The notes: a model not told the origin generated them from the sequence alone. Numbered from the stretch's first letter, positions 33,490-43,091 are shown. The stretch is 64,000 nt of DNA from Micromonospora carbonacea (GCF_014205165.1 NZ_JACHMZ010000001.1:4012501-4076500); one strand, 5' to 3'. Program-made: numbers and translations.

Positions 33490-34641
33490 TCAGCGTGAGC
33501 GGGGCAGGTTCAGCACCCGCTCCGCGAGGATCGACTTCTGGACTTCCTCCGTGCCGCCCTCGATGGTGTGGGCGCGGGCACGCAGGTAGCGGCGCATCCG
33601 GGCGGCGGCCCCGTCGCCGTCGAGCAGCACGCCGCCGGCCTCGTCGAGCTGCACGGCGAGGCGGTTGGCGTTCTGCACCACCTGCGCCCACAGGCTCTTG
33701 AGCGCCGACGTCTCCGGGCCCGGCACGCCGCCGGCCCGGCTCTCGCCGAGCATCCGCATCGACCCGATCCGGACCGCCTCGGCGTCGCAGTGCAGCGCGC
33801 CCACCGTGTCGAGGAACGCGCCGTCGTCGGCCACGCCGCGCGCGACCGCGAGGTCGACCACCCGGTCCACCGCCTGCCGGGCCCACACCCACAGGTTGAG
33901 CGCCATGCTGCCGCGCTCGAAGGCCAGGGTGGTGAGCGCGACGGTCCAGCCGTTGCCGACGCCGCCGAGCACGTCGGAGTCGGGCACGAAGACGTCGTCG
34001 AGGAACATCTCGTTGAACTCGGTGTCCCCGTTGATCATTTCCAGCGACCGGACGGTGAAGGCGTCCATCGGGGCGAGGAAGTAGGTGATGCCCCGGTGCT
34101 TCGGCGCGTCGGGGTCGGTGCGCGCCAGCAGCAGGCACTTCGACGCGTTGTGCGCGTTGGACGTCCAGATCTTCGCGCCGTTGACGCGCCACCCGCCGTC
34201 CACCCGGGTCGCGGCCGTGCGCAGGCTCGCCAGGTCGGAACCGGAGCCGGGCTCGCTGAAGCCCTGGCACCAGTACGTCTCGCCGCGCAGGATCCCGGGC
34301 AGGTGCCGGGCCTGCTGCTCGTCGGTGCCGTGGGCGATGATCGTGGGCCCGGCCAGCATCATGCCGACCCCGTTGAGCGGGTACGGCGCGCCGCGCACAG
34401 CGGCCTCCTCGTTGAAGATGGCCTGTGCCAGCGAGTCCAGGCCCCGGCCGCCGTGCGCGGTCGGCCACGACAGGCCGGCCCAGCCGCCGGCGCACAGCCG
34501 GTCCTGCCACACCCGCGACCAGTGTTCGCGCTCGTCCTGCGCCAGCTCCTCCTGGTCGGGCACGTCGGCCAGCGCCTTGTCGAGCCAGTCGCCGACCTCG
34601 CGCCGGAACGCCAGGTCGGCGTCGCTGTCAGCGAAGTCCAT
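33490..34641 (-). CDS. Acyl-CoA dehydrogenase (FadE-type partner)
   Basis: A 383-residue flavoprotein dehydrogenase. It has YWCQGFSEPGSGSDLASLRTAATRV (FAD-binding strand region), WRVNGAKIWTSNAHNASKCLLLARTD, and a C-terminal HTIEGGTEEVQKSILAERVLNLPR with the usual EGGTEEVQ loop. The ATG at 34641 (MDFADSDADLAFR) is favoured over ATG 34647 because GGGGGA then sits six bases upstream. It most likely forms a complex with the neighbouring 350-residue subunit and introduces a double bond into an acyl-CoA. Confidence 0.88.
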   Translation of the reverse strand: MDFADSDADLAFRREVGDWLDKALADVPDQEELAQDEREHWSRVWQDRLCAGGWAGLSWPTAHGGRGLDSLAQAIFNEEAAVRGAPYPLNGVGMMLAGPTIIAHGTDEQQARHLPGILRGETYWCQGFSEPGSGSDLASLRTAATRVDGGWRVNGAKIWTSNAHNASKCLLLARTDPDAPKHRGITYFLAPMDAFTVRSLEMINGDTEFNEMFLDDVFVPDSDVLGGVGNGWTVALTTLAFERGSMALNLWVWARQAVDRVVDLAVARGVADDGAFLDTVGALHCDAEAVRIGSMRMLGESRAGGVPGPETSALKSLWAQVVQNANRLAVQLDEAGGVLLDGDGAAARMRRYLRARAHTIEGGTEEVQKSILAERVLNLPRSR

Positions 34642-34674
34642 GCCCATCCCCCACCGGGTCGTCGTCGATGCCGG

Positions 34675-36222
34675 TCACGCGGAGAGCTCCTCGGAGCGCG
34701 TGAGCCGGGCCTTGTAGAGCTTGCCGTTCGGGTCGCGCGGCAGCGCGTCGCGCACCACGTACGACACCGGGCGCTTCGGCTTGGCCAGCCGCTGCGCGAG
34801 GTGGCCGCGCAGCGCCGCCACGGCCGCGTCGGCGTCGGGCGCGGCGTCGGCCAGCACGACGTGCGCCTGCGGCACCTCGCCGAACTCCTCGTCGGGCGCC
34901 CCGATCACGCCGGCGTCGACGACCCAGTCGTGTTCCAGCAGCGCCGCCTCGATCTCGGCCGGGTAGACGTTGACCCCGCCGACGAGGATCAGCTCGGCCG
35001 CGCGGCCGGTGACGTAGAGGAAGCCGTCGGCGTCGACGTGGCCGACGTCCCAGACGGTCATCAGGCCGTCGCGGCGCGCGCCGTCGGTCTTGCCGGGGTC
35101 GTTGTGGTATTCGACCCGGTCGTCGCCCTGGCGCATGTAGACGATGCCGGTCTGCCCGACCGGCACCTCGTTGCCCAGCTCGTCGAGGATCTTCAGGGTG
35201 GAGATCGAGGCCGGGCGGCCGACCGTGCCGGGGTGGGCGAGCCACTCGTGGGGCCGCGCGACGGTCGTGCCGACCTCGGTCGAGCCGTAGTACTCGTAGA
35301 CGACGGGGCCGAACCAGTCGAGGATGCGCTGCTTGACCTCGCGGGGGCAGGGCGCCGCGCCGTGCAGCACGTAGCGCAGCGAGGAGACGTCGTAGGCGTC
35401 GCGCACCTCGGCGGGCAGTTGCAGCAGCCGGTAGAAGTGGGTCGGCACCATGCTGGTGCCGGTGACCCGCTGCTCGTGGACCCGCCGCAGGAAGCCCTCC
35501 GGCGTCCAGCCGTCCATCAGGACCAGGGTGCCGCCGGCGTGCAGCGCGCCCATGGCCGGGGTGATGTTGGCCGAGTGGTACATCGGCGCGGACACCAGCC
35601 AGGACGCGAACGCGGGGCGTTCCATCCCGAACTCCTTGAACAGCCAGACGTACGTCAGCGCGCCGGTGTCGGCGTCGACGCCGCTGAGCGGCCGCTTGAC
35701 GCCCTTCGGGCGGCCGGTGGTGCCCGAGGTGTACATCATCAGGGAGCCGGCCGGCGTGTCGTGCGGGCTCGTGTCGGGCATGCCCTCGGTGAGCGCCGAC
35801 AGCGGGCGGGCCCGGTCCGTGCGGGGCGTGCCGTCGACGAACACCTCGATGTCGGGTGCGGCCCCGGCGGCGGCGACCACCACGTCCTCGACGCGGGCGG
35901 AGCCGACGACCACCTTCGCGCCGCTGTCGGCGAGGATGTAGCCGACCTCGGGCGCGGTGAGGTGGTAGTTGAGCGTCACGAGGTAGAGCCCCGACTGCAT
36001 CGCCGCGAGATAGAGCGCCACCATGCCGGCGCTGTTCGTCATGACCGCCGCGACCGTGTCGCCGAGACGGAGGCCCGCCCGGGTGCGCAGGCCGTGCGAG
36101 ATCCGGTTCACCTCGGCGAACAGCTCGCCGTAGGAGATCCGCCGATCGTCGGCGGTCACGATCGCGCACAGGTCCGGTTCGGCGACGGCCCACAGCCGAA
36201 ACCCCGTCCGTTCCTCGCTCAT
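34675..36222 (-). CDS. Acyl-CoA synthetase (AMP-binding) 2
   Basis: A 515-residue AMP-forming ligase. It has MYTSGTTGRPKGVKRPL, YEYYGSTEVGTTVARP, VWDVGHVDADGFLYVTGRAAELILVGGVNVYPAEIE, and LPRDPNGKLYKARL carrying the catalytic lysine. It resembles the FadD-like ligases associated with cyclic acids in actinobacteria. It is the first gene of a three-gene operon with the two acyl-CoA dehydrogenases. AAGGAGT precedes the ATG, and operator b lies 19 bases upstream. Confidence 0.9.
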   Translation of the reverse strand: MSEERTGFRLWAVAEPDLCAIVTADDRRISYGELFAEVNRISHGLRTRAGLRLGDTVAAVMTNSAGMVALYLAAMQSGLYLVTLNYHLTAPEVGYILADSGAKVVVGSARVEDVVVAAAGAAPDIEVFVDGTPRTDRARPLSALTEGMPDTSPHDTPAGSLMMYTSGTTGRPKGVKRPLSGVDADTGALTYVWLFKEFGMERPAFASWLVSAPMYHSANITPAMGALHAGGTLVLMDGWTPEGFLRRVHEQRVTGTSMVPTHFYRLLQLPAEVRDAYDVSSLRYVLHGAAPCPREVKQRILDWFGPVVYEYYGSTEVGTTVARPHEWLAHPGTVGRPASISTLKILDELGNEVPVGQTGIVYMRQGDDRVEYHNDPGKTDGARRDGLMTVWDVGHVDADGFLYVTGRAAELILVGGVNVYPAEIEAALLEHDWVVDAGVIGAPDEEFGEVPQAHVVLADAAPDADAAVAALRGHLAQRLAKPKRPVSYVVRDALPRDPNGKLYKARLTRSEELSA

Positions 36223-36230
36223 CGGACTCC

Positions 36231-36260
36231 TTGAATTAAATTCCGACCATCCGGTATGTT
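36231..36260 (+). promoter_or_regulatory. Promoter of the MBL hydrolase gene with embedded operator
   Basis: TTGAAT (36231-36236) and TATGTT (36255-36260) are 18 bases apart. Operator b (36241-36256) fills the spacer, so a bound repressor would block polymerase. Confidence 0.5.
36241..36256. promoter_or_regulatory. Regulon operator b (divergent ligase / MBL promoter)
   Basis: TTCCGACCATCCGGTA, differing from operator a at one central base. It serves the minus-strand ligase operon and the plus-strand MBL gene. On the minus strand it abuts a TTTAAT -10-like box at 36240-36235. Confidence 0.7.
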
Positions 36261-36290
36261 GTTGTCACACAGTAAGGGAGCCGTCCGACG

Positions 36291-37274
36291 ATGTCCATAC
36301 CCGTGAGCGACGCACACGCCGCCAGCTACCGCGCCCGCCAGGTGCCGGACCCCGTCCAGGTCGTCGACGGCGTCTGGGGCGTCCCGATCCCCCTGGACGG
36401 CAGCGCCCTGCGCTACGTCACCGTCTACCTGGTCGACACCGGCGACGGCCCGGTCCTCGTCGACGCCGGCTACGACCACCCGGCCTGCTGGGCGGCGTTC
36501 CGGCGGTCGGTCGAGTCGCTCGGCCACCGGGTCGAGGCCATCACGACCGTCCTCCTCACCCACAACCACCCCGACCACGTCGGCTTCGCCGCCCGCCTGC
36601 GGGAGGTCTCCGGGGCGCGCGTCGTCATGGGCCGCGCCGACGACTTCGCCACCGCGCACCGCACGCGCGGCACCTTCCTCGCCCAGCTCCGCGCCGCCCT
36701 CGACCTCACCGGCGCGCCGGCCGACGTCGTCGACTGCATGTACGCCGACGCCGTCGCGGTCGCCGAGCACCACGAGACGCTGCGGCTCGACGTCGCCCTC
36801 GACGCCGACACCGAGTTCCGCTTCGGCGACGTGACCATCCGCGCCGTGCCCGCCCCCGGGCACACCTACGGGCACACGGTCTTCCACGACACCCGCGGCC
36901 TGGTCTTCACCGGCGACACGATGATGGCCGAGGGGCCGACCCAGCTCGCGATCGTGAGCCGGCCCGACGACGACCCGGCCGGCGACCTGTTACGCACCCT
37001 GGCGCGCATCCGCGACCTCGGCGCGACCATCGCCTGCCCCGCCCACCAGTTCCCCTACCGGGACGTGGCGGCGCGCGCCGACGCGCTCGCGGCCTTCCAT
37101 CGGGGCGAGGTCGACCGGGTCCGGGACCTGGCCGGCGACGGCCTCGACGCGTGGCGGCTGGCCCCCCGGATGCCGTGGAGGAAGCCGTGGGACGAGCTCG
37201 GTCGGGGCACCCGGCGCTTCTCCCTGATGCACACCCTCGCCCTGCTGCGGCACGTGACCCGCGCCGCCCGGTAG
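36291..37274 (+). CDS. MBL fold metallo-hydrolase
   Basis: A 327-residue metallo-beta-lactamase-fold hydrolase. The zinc-binding motif is THNHPDHVG (His91, His93, Asp95, His96), with later ligands in PAPGHTYGHTVF and FTGDTMM, and a conserved His in CPAHQFPY. The long C-terminal part (RMPWRKPWDEL and following) is common in MBL hydrolases of CoA-catabolic clusters. It could act as a thioesterase, lactonase or glyoxalase II-like enzyme here. AAGGGAG precedes the ATG. Confidence 0.88.
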   Translation: MSIPVSDAHAASYRARQVPDPVQVVDGVWGVPIPLDGSALRYVTVYLVDTGDGPVLVDAGYDHPACWAAFRRSVESLGHRVEAITTVLLTHNHPDHVGFAARLREVSGARVVMGRADDFATAHRTRGTFLAQLRAALDLTGAPADVVDCMYADAVAVAEHHETLRLDVALDADTEFRFGDVTIRAVPAPGHTYGHTVFHDTRGLVFTGDTMMAEGPTQLAIVSRPDDDPAGDLLRTLARIRDLGATIACPAHQFPYRDVAARADALAAFHRGEVDRVRDLAGDGLDAWRLAPRMPWRKPWDELGRGTRRFSLMHTLALLRHVTRAAR

Positions 37275-37291
37275 GCGTCGGCGCCCGGGCG

Positions 37292-38899
37292 TCAGCCGCG
37301 CCCGGGCTCGGCGTACGCCCAGTCCGGCCGCAGCTCGGCGCGCAGCTCGCGCAGGGTCCGCTTGAGCACCTTCCCCGACGGGTTCGTCGGCAGCTCCGGC
37401 ACCAGGAAGACCTCCTTCGGCACCTTGAACCGGCCGAGCCGCTGCCGGGCGTACGCGATCAGGTCCCCAGCCCGAAGCCCCGGCCGGCCAACGACGAACG
37501 CCACCGGCACCTCCACCCACACCGGGTGCGGCGCGCCCACCACCGACGCGGCGAGCACGAGCGGGTGCCCGGCGAGCACGTTCTCGATCTCGGCGCTGGC
37601 GATGTTCTCCCCGCCGCTGCGGATCATGTCCTTGAGCCGGTCGCGGATGTAGAGGTAGCCGTCGGCGTCGAGGCAGCCGATGTCGCCGGTGTGGAACCAG
37701 CCGGCGCGGAACGCCGCCCGCGTCGCCTCCGGGTCGTCGAGGTAGCCGGGGCTCACCTTCGGCCCCCGCGCGACCACCTCGCCGCTCTCGCCAACCGGCA
37801 CGTCGCGGCCGTCCGGGTCCACCACCCGCACCTGGACCCACGGCACCGGCAGGCCCACCGAACCCTGCTTGGACTCCTGGTGCGCGGCGTCGAGGTAGGT
37901 CAGCCCGCTGCACGTCTCGGTGAGGCCGTAGCCCTCGATCAGGCGCGCGTGGGGGAACAGTCCCCGCGCCACGGCGAACAGCGCCGACGTCACCTGCGAG
38001 TAGATCACCCAGCGCACCGACGACAGGTCGGCCGCGACGCCCGTCGCGCGGCGCAACATGTCGAGCATCGTCGCCGCCATCACCATGCCGGTGATCCGTT
38101 CCGCCTCGATCGCCCGCAGCACGGCCGCCGGCTCGAAGCGCCGCAGCAGCACCATCGCGCCGCCGACGTGCCAGATGCCGTAGCCGGGCAGGTCGGTGCC
38201 GCCGACGTGGTAGAGCGGCGCGAAGTTGAGGATCCGGTCGCCGGGGCGCAGCCCCAGCTCCACGATCTGGGCGTGCATGTTCATGTTCACGTTGCCGTGG
38301 GTGAGCAGGACGCCCTTGGGCAGGCTGGTCGTGCCGGAGGTGTAGACGATCCGTTGCAGGGCGGCGTCGTCGAGGTCGGCGTCGGCGACCCGGGCCCCCC
38401 GGTGGGCGTCGATCAGCGCCCGCAGGTCGAGCCAGCCGTCGCCGATCGGTTCGAGGGCGAACCGGCGCACGCCCGCCGGGCCGGAACCGCCGGCGGCCGG
38501 CGCGGCGTCGGCCGGCGCGGCCCCGGCCAGGGCGGCATCGGTCAGGGCGGCCTCCGTCAACGCCGCGAACTCCGGGACGGTCGCGACCGCCTGGACCCGC
38601 GCGTGCGCGAGCAGCCGGGCCAGCTCCCCCGCCGTCAGTCGGTAGTTCAGCGGCACGAAGACCGCGCCGAGCTTCGCCAGCGCCAGGGACAGGAGGAGGA
38701 ACTCCGGCACGTTGTTCGCCACGATCGCCACCCGGCTGTCCCGGCGTACCCCCTCGGCCGACAGGCCCGCGGCCAGGGCGTTGACGTCGGCGTCGAGCTG
38801 CCGGTGGGTCCACCGGCGGCCCTCGAGGACGAGCGCGTCGGCGTCGGCGAAGCGCCGGGCGTTGCCGGCCAGCATCGCGGCGATGTTCGCGGTGCTCAC
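37292..38899 (-). CDS. Acyl-CoA synthetase (AMP-binding) 3
   Basis: A 535-residue ligase with VYTSGTTSLPKGVLLTHGN, EGYGLTETCSGLTYLDAAH, HTGDIGCLDADGYLYIRDRLKDMIRSGGENIASAEIE and LPTNPSGKVLKRTLRELRAE. An alanine-rich insertion lies about residues 115-145. It is the last gene of the long ABC-thiolase operon. The GTG start overlaps the preceding ligase stop by four bases (GTGA). Its close similarity to the adjacent ligase suggests tandem duplication with divergence. Confidence 0.9.
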   Translation of the reverse strand: MSTANIAAMLAGNARRFADADALVLEGRRWTHRQLDADVNALAAGLSAEGVRRDSRVAIVANNVPEFLLLSLALAKLGAVFVPLNYRLTAGELARLLAHARVQAVATVPEFAALTEAALTDAALAGAAPADAAPAAGGSGPAGVRRFALEPIGDGWLDLRALIDAHRGARVADADLDDAALQRIVYTSGTTSLPKGVLLTHGNVNMNMHAQIVELGLRPGDRILNFAPLYHVGGTDLPGYGIWHVGGAMVLLRRFEPAAVLRAIEAERITGMVMAATMLDMLRRATGVAADLSSVRWVIYSQVTSALFAVARGLFPHARLIEGYGLTETCSGLTYLDAAHQESKQGSVGLPVPWVQVRVVDPDGRDVPVGESGEVVARGPKVSPGYLDDPEATRAAFRAGWFHTGDIGCLDADGYLYIRDRLKDMIRSGGENIASAEIENVLAGHPLVLAASVVGAPHPVWVEVPVAFVVGRPGLRAGDLIAYARQRLGRFKVPKEVFLVPELPTNPSGKVLKRTLRELRAELRPDWAYAEPGRG

Positions 38900-40461
38900 C
38901 CGGCCACCGCCGGGCGCGGGGAGTTGTGCTCCGATGGCGGCGTCCCGGTGCCGCCCTGGCGCAGCAGCGTCTTGAGGACCTTGCCGGAGTCGTTGCGCGG
39001 CAGCGCGGCGACGACCTCGACGTACTTGGGGACCTTGTACCGGGCCAGTTCGGCCCGGCAGTGCCCGCGCAGCTCCTCGGCGGCGGTGGCCGCGCCGTCG
39101 CGCAGGACGACGAACGCCTTCGGCACCTCGTCCCACTGCGGGTCCGGCACGCCCACGACGGCGACCTCGGCGACGTCGGGGTGCCGGGCGAGGACCCGTT
39201 CGATCTCGGCGCTGGCGATGTTCTCCCCGCCGGACTTGATCAGGTCGGCGCGGCGGTCGACGAACCACAGGTAGCCGTCGGCGTCGATCCGCCCGACGTC
39301 GCCGGTGAGGAACCAGCCGTCGCGGCGGGTCCGCCGGTTGGCCTCGTCGTCGTTCCAGTAGCCGGGCGAGACCTTCTCGCCGCGCACGACGATCTCCCCC
39401 GCCACGCCGGGGGCGACGGGCCGGAAGTGCTCGTCGACGATCCGGATGTGCACGCCGGGGAACGGCGCGCCGAGCGCGCCCAGCTTCGCCTCCTCGTGGG
39501 CGGCGTCCATATAGCAGACGCCGTTGCACAGCTCGGTCATGCCGAAGGTGTCGACGAGGCGCACGTGCGGCAGGCGGCGCTTCACCTCCCGCCGCACGCC
39601 CGGCGCGACGCCGGCGAAGAGCAGGTAGCGCAGCGCGGCGAGGTCCGGCGGGTCGGGCAGGTCCAGCACGCCGAAGAGGATCTGCGCGGCGAGCACCATG
39701 CCGGTGATGCGTTCCTCGGCGGCGATGCGGGCGATGTCCGCCGCCTTGAACGTCGGCGTGAGCACCATCGTCGCGCCCGCCACGAACGTCGCCAGCCCCG
39801 GCGCCTCCAGCCCGCTGACGTGGAACAGCGGCGCGGAGACCAGGATCCGGTCGGCGGCGGTCAGCTCCAGTTCGAGGACCTGCGCGAGGTGGTTCGCGGC
39901 GAGGTTGCCGTAGGTGTGCACGACCCCCTTGGGCCGGGCCGTGGTGCCCGAGGTGTAGAGCAGCCGGTGCACGTCGGCGGGGCCCTTCTCGGCGTCGGCG
40001 ACCCGCACGCCGGCCGGCTGCCCGGCGAGCAGGTCGGCCAGCCGCCGCGCGCCGCCGACGACCCGGTCGCCGTTGGCGACGAGGGTCCGCAGCCCGGCCG
40101 CGGTCGCCAGCCGGTCGGCGTCGTCGGCGAAGTCGTCGTCGTAGAGCAGGCCGGTGACCCCGGCCTGGTCGAGGACGTACGCCTGCTCGGTGACGTGCAG
40201 CCGCCAGTTCAGCGGCACCGAGATCGCGCCGATGCGGCTGAGCGCGAGCAGCTCGATGACGTAGGTGGCGGTGTTGCGGCCGAGCACGCCGACCAGGTCG
40301 TCGGCGGTGATGCCGGCGGCCAGCAGCGCCGCGGCGTGCCGGTCGACGTCGGCGTCGAGCGCGGCGTACGTCCAGCGGCGGTCGGCGTCGACGAGGGCCT
40401 CCCGGTCGGCGCGGCGCAGCGCCTGCCGGCGCAGGTGCTCGGTGACGTTGCCGGCGGCCAT
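38896..40461 (-). CDS. Acyl-CoA synthetase (AMP-binding) 4
   Basis: A 521-residue ligase with LYTSGTTARPKGVVHTYGN, DTFGMTELCNGVCYMDAAHEEAK, LTGDVGRIDADGYLWFVDRRADLIKSGGENIASAEIE and LPRNDSGKVLKTLLR. It shares the MDAAH/LDAAH block with the ligase next to it, supporting a duplication. The ATG overlaps the VOC gene stop by one base (TGATG). Confidence 0.9.
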   Translation of the reverse strand: MAAGNVTEHLRRQALRRADREALVDADRRWTYAALDADVDRHAAALLAAGITADDLVGVLGRNTATYVIELLALSRIGAISVPLNWRLHVTEQAYVLDQAGVTGLLYDDDFADDADRLATAAGLRTLVANGDRVVGGARRLADLLAGQPAGVRVADAEKGPADVHRLLYTSGTTARPKGVVHTYGNLAANHLAQVLELELTAADRILVSAPLFHVSGLEAPGLATFVAGATMVLTPTFKAADIARIAAEERITGMVLAAQILFGVLDLPDPPDLAALRYLLFAGVAPGVRREVKRRLPHVRLVDTFGMTELCNGVCYMDAAHEEAKLGALGAPFPGVHIRIVDEHFRPVAPGVAGEIVVRGEKVSPGYWNDDEANRRTRRDGWFLTGDVGRIDADGYLWFVDRRADLIKSGGENIASAEIERVLARHPDVAEVAVVGVPDPQWDEVPKAFVVLRDGAATAAEELRGHCRAELARYKVPKYVEVVAALPRNDSGKVLKTLLRQGGTGTPPSEHNSPRPAVAG

Positions 40462-40958
40462 CAGTTGCCGCCGCCGTCGCGCCGCCGGGCCAGGATCTCC
40501 TCCCGGGACGGCAGCGACACGAACTCCAGCAGGTTGCCGTCGAGGTCGCGGGCCGCGAACGCGGTGATGTGGCCGTAGTTCTCCAGCAGCACCCGGTTGG
40601 GGGCGGTCAGGCAGTCGGCGCCCAGCTCGACCAGCCGCCGGTGCAGCTCGTGGATCTCGTCGAGCGGCACCTCGAAGCTGAGCAGGAAGGGCCCCCGCTC
40701 CAGGTGGCCGCCGGTCGCCGTCCGGGTGGTGACGCCGTTCCACTCGATGAGTTCGAGCTGGCCGACGCGGCTGGGCCCCTGGAGGTACTGGACCTTCCCG
40801 GTGGTGCCGGCGGGCAGGCCCAGCGACACCTCGATCCCGGGGCCGCCGACGTCGGTGCGCAGCGTCCTGCGGTAGCCGAGGGCCCGCTCGTAGAAGTCCG
40901 CGGCCCGGTCGACGTCGGAGACGGTGATGGCCACGTGGTGCACTTCGCTGACCGGCAT
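40461..40958 (-). CDS. VOC family protein (methylmalonyl-CoA epimerase/extradiol-like)
   Basis: A 165-residue VOC protein with HHVAITVSDVDRAADFYERALGYRRTLRTDV, LELIEWNG and a second module FLLSFEVPLDEIHELHRRL, then ENYGHITAFAARDLDGNLLEFV. The HHV start and internal Glu/His residues fit a divalent-metal site. Epimerase, lyase or dioxygenase roles are all possible. It sits between the SDR and ligase genes of the operon. Confidence 0.82.
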   Translation of the reverse strand: MPVSEVHHVAITVSDVDRAADFYERALGYRRTLRTDVGGPGIEVSLGLPAGTTGKVQYLQGPSRVGQLELIEWNGVTTRTATGGHLERGPFLLSFEVPLDEIHELHRRLVELGADCLTAPNRVLLENYGHITAFAARDLDGNLLEFVSLPSREEILARRRDGGGN

Positions 40959-40989
40959 GGTGACTCGCTTTCTGGGTTGTCCGCGCGGC

Positions 40990-41910
40990 TCAGGCGGCCG
41001 GTCCGGGCGGGCCGGCCAGGACCCGCTGGATCAGCGTGACCTCGTCGGCGCCGCTGTCGGGCACGACGAAGTCGTCGAGCCGGCAGATGTCGTCGATGGA
41101 CCCGTCGATGTCGTCGGGGGTGGCCGGCGCGGGCCCGCCGTACCAGCCGGGGGTGACGCCCAGGAAGATCCGGCCGACCCGGCCGCCGCCGACGGTGAGG
41201 ATGTGCCGGTTGATCCGGCACCGCTCGGAGGCGAGGTACGTGGCCACCGCCGCGACGTGCCGCGGGTCGAACCGGTCGGCCAGGTCGCCGAGGAGGTTCT
41301 CGGTCATCCGGGTCGCCGCCGTGGGCGCGATCGCGTTGACCAGGATGCCGTGCCGGGCGCCCTCCAGCGCGAGGACGTTCATCAGGCCGATCAGCCCGGC
41401 CTTCGCCGCGCCGTAGTTGGCCTGGCCGAAGTTGCCGAACAGCCCGGACGACGAGCTGGTCAGCACGATCCGGCCGTAGCCGCGCTCGACCAGGTGCGGC
41501 CAGGCGGGGCGCAGCACGTGGAACGCCCCGGCGAGGTGCACGTCGAGCACGGCGGTGACGTCGTCGTCGCCCATCTTGGCCAGCGTCCGGTCCCGCAGGA
41601 TGCCGGCGTTGTGGATGACCGCGTCGAGGCGGCCGTACGCGTCGACGGCGCGGCGCACCAGGTCCGCGCCGCCCTCGGCGGTCGCCACCGAGTCGGTCGA
41701 GGCGACGGCGGCGCCGCCGGCCGCGCGGATCTCGGCGACGACCTGCTCGGCCGCGCCGGAGGAGCCCGAGCCGTCGACCGTGCCGCCGAGGTCGTTGACG
41801 ACCACCGACGCGCCCCGCTCGGCGAGGCTGAGGGCGTGGGCCCGGCCGATGCCGTTGCCGGCCCCGGTGACGACGACGACCCGGCCGTCGAGGGTGACCC
41901 GGGCGCTCAT
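40990..41910 (-). CDS. SDR family oxidoreductase (3-hydroxyacyl-CoA dehydrogenase-like)
   Basis: A 306-residue short-chain dehydrogenase. It has VVVVTGAGNGIGRAHALSLAERGASVVVNDLGG, whose NDLGG segment is typical of the 17-beta-HSD4/MFE-2 dehydrogenase branch, then the catalytic Tyr and Lys in NYGAAKAGLIGLMN. The C-terminus beyond about 250 is longer than a minimal SDR. It should oxidise a 3-hydroxyacyl-CoA before the thiolase step. Its ATG overlaps the thiolase stop by four bases. Confidence 0.88.
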   Translation of the reverse strand: MSARVTLDGRVVVVTGAGNGIGRAHALSLAERGASVVVNDLGGTVDGSGSSGAAEQVVAEIRAAGGAAVASTDSVATAEGGADLVRRAVDAYGRLDAVIHNAGILRDRTLAKMGDDDVTAVLDVHLAGAFHVLRPAWPHLVERGYGRIVLTSSSSGLFGNFGQANYGAAKAGLIGLMNVLALEGARHGILVNAIAPTAATRMTENLLGDLADRFDPRHVAAVATYLASERCRINRHILTVGGGRVGRIFLGVTPGWYGGPAPATPDDIDGSIDDICRLDDFVVPDSGADEVTLIQRVLAGPPGPAA

Positions 41911-43091
41911 CGCTCGTTCCCCAGGACCGCCACGAACGCGACGCAGGAGCCGGGCTGCCCGCCGAGGTTCTGCGCGACCGCCAGCCGGGCGTCGGGCACC
42001 TGCCGGCTGCCGGCCTCGCCGCGGAGCTGGGTGAAGCACTCGAACATCATCCGCAGCCCGGTCGCGCCGATCGGGTGGCCGAACGACTTGAGGCCGCCGT
42101 CGGTGTTGACCGGCAGCGCCCCGTCGAGGTCGTAGCGGCCGTCGAGGATGTCGCGCCAGGCCTTGCCGCGTTCCGAGAACCCGAGGTCCTCCATGAGCAC
42201 CACCTCCGTCGGTGTGAAACAGTCGTGCACCTCGGCCAGGGAGATCTGCGTGGCCGGGTCCGTGACGCCGGCCTGCTCGTAGGCCTGCCGGGCCGCCGCG
42301 ACCACCTCCGGGAAGGTGGTGAAGTCGTAGCCGTCGGTGGCCAGCCCGGCCCCCGACCCGGCGACGAAGCCCATCCCCCGCAGGTAGACGGGCCGGTCGG
42401 TGTAGCGGTGGGCGTCCTCGGCGCGCACGAGGACCGCGGCGGCGGCCCCGTCGGAGACGCCCGAGCAGTCCATGACGCCCAGCGGGCCGGCCACCCGCGG
42501 CGAGTTCTCCACCGTCTCGGCGGTCACCGCCTTGCGGAACTGGGCGCGCTCGTTGCGCGCGCCGTTGGCGTGGTTCTTCACGGCGACCCGGGTCAGGGCG
42601 TCGCGCATGCCGCGCGCGTCCACCCCGTACGCCCGCTGGTAGGCGGGGACGAGCAGGGAGAAGCCGGCGGGGGCGGTCCAGTCGACGTCGGTGCCGTCGG
42701 CGGGTGGGTAGACGGCGGACAGCCCCGAGTAGGAGGAGTCCTTCAGCTTCTCCACCCCGGTCGCCATGACCATGTCGTACGCGCCGGACGCGACGGCGTA
42801 CGCGGCGTTGCGGAACGCCTCGGAGCCGGTGGCGCAGTAGTTCTCGACGCGGGTGACGGGCTTGCCGGTCAGCCGCAGCGGCCGGGCGAGGGTCTGCCCG
42901 GACATGCCCGAGCCCTGCGTGCCGACCCAGAACGCGTCGACGTCGTCGAGGGTGAGCGCGGGCGTCGACCCGACGCACTCCCGCACGGCGTCGACGAGCA
43001 GGTCGTCGGCCGACGCGTGCCAGTGGTCGCGGAACGGGGTGCAGCCCATCGCGACGATCGCGACGTCGTTGACCGTGCGCCTACTGGCCAT
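41907..43091 (-). CDS. SCP2-like thiolase / acetyl-CoA acetyltransferase family
   Basis: A 394-residue thiolase-fold protein. The nucleophile position is Cys86 in ENYCATGSEAFRNAA, with later motifs AEVHDCFTPTEVVLMEDLG and NTDGGLKSFGHPIGATGLRM. This is the lipid-transfer/SCP2 thiolase branch, which also includes the Ltp2-type retro-aldolases of sterol side-chain breakdown. It lies next to a protein with a DUF35 domain, and DUF35 partners are required by those aldolases. It could be a thiolase or an aldolase; the neighbour favours a two-protein complex. Confidence 0.87.
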   Translation of the reverse strand: MASRRTVNDVAIVAMGCTPFRDHWHASADDLLVDAVRECVGSTPALTLDDVDAFWVGTQGSGMSGQTLARPLRLTGKPVTRVENYCATGSEAFRNAAYAVASGAYDMVMATGVEKLKDSSYSGLSAVYPPADGTDVDWTAPAGFSLLVPAYQRAYGVDARGMRDALTRVAVKNHANGARNERAQFRKAVTAETVENSPRVAGPLGVMDCSGVSDGAAAAVLVRAEDAHRYTDRPVYLRGMGFVAGSGAGLATDGYDFTTFPEVVAAARQAYEQAGVTDPATQISLAEVHDCFTPTEVVLMEDLGFSERGKAWRDILDGRYDLDGALPVNTDGGLKSFGHPIGATGLRMMFECFTQLRGEAGSRQVPDARLAVAQNLGGQPGSCVAFVAVLGNER

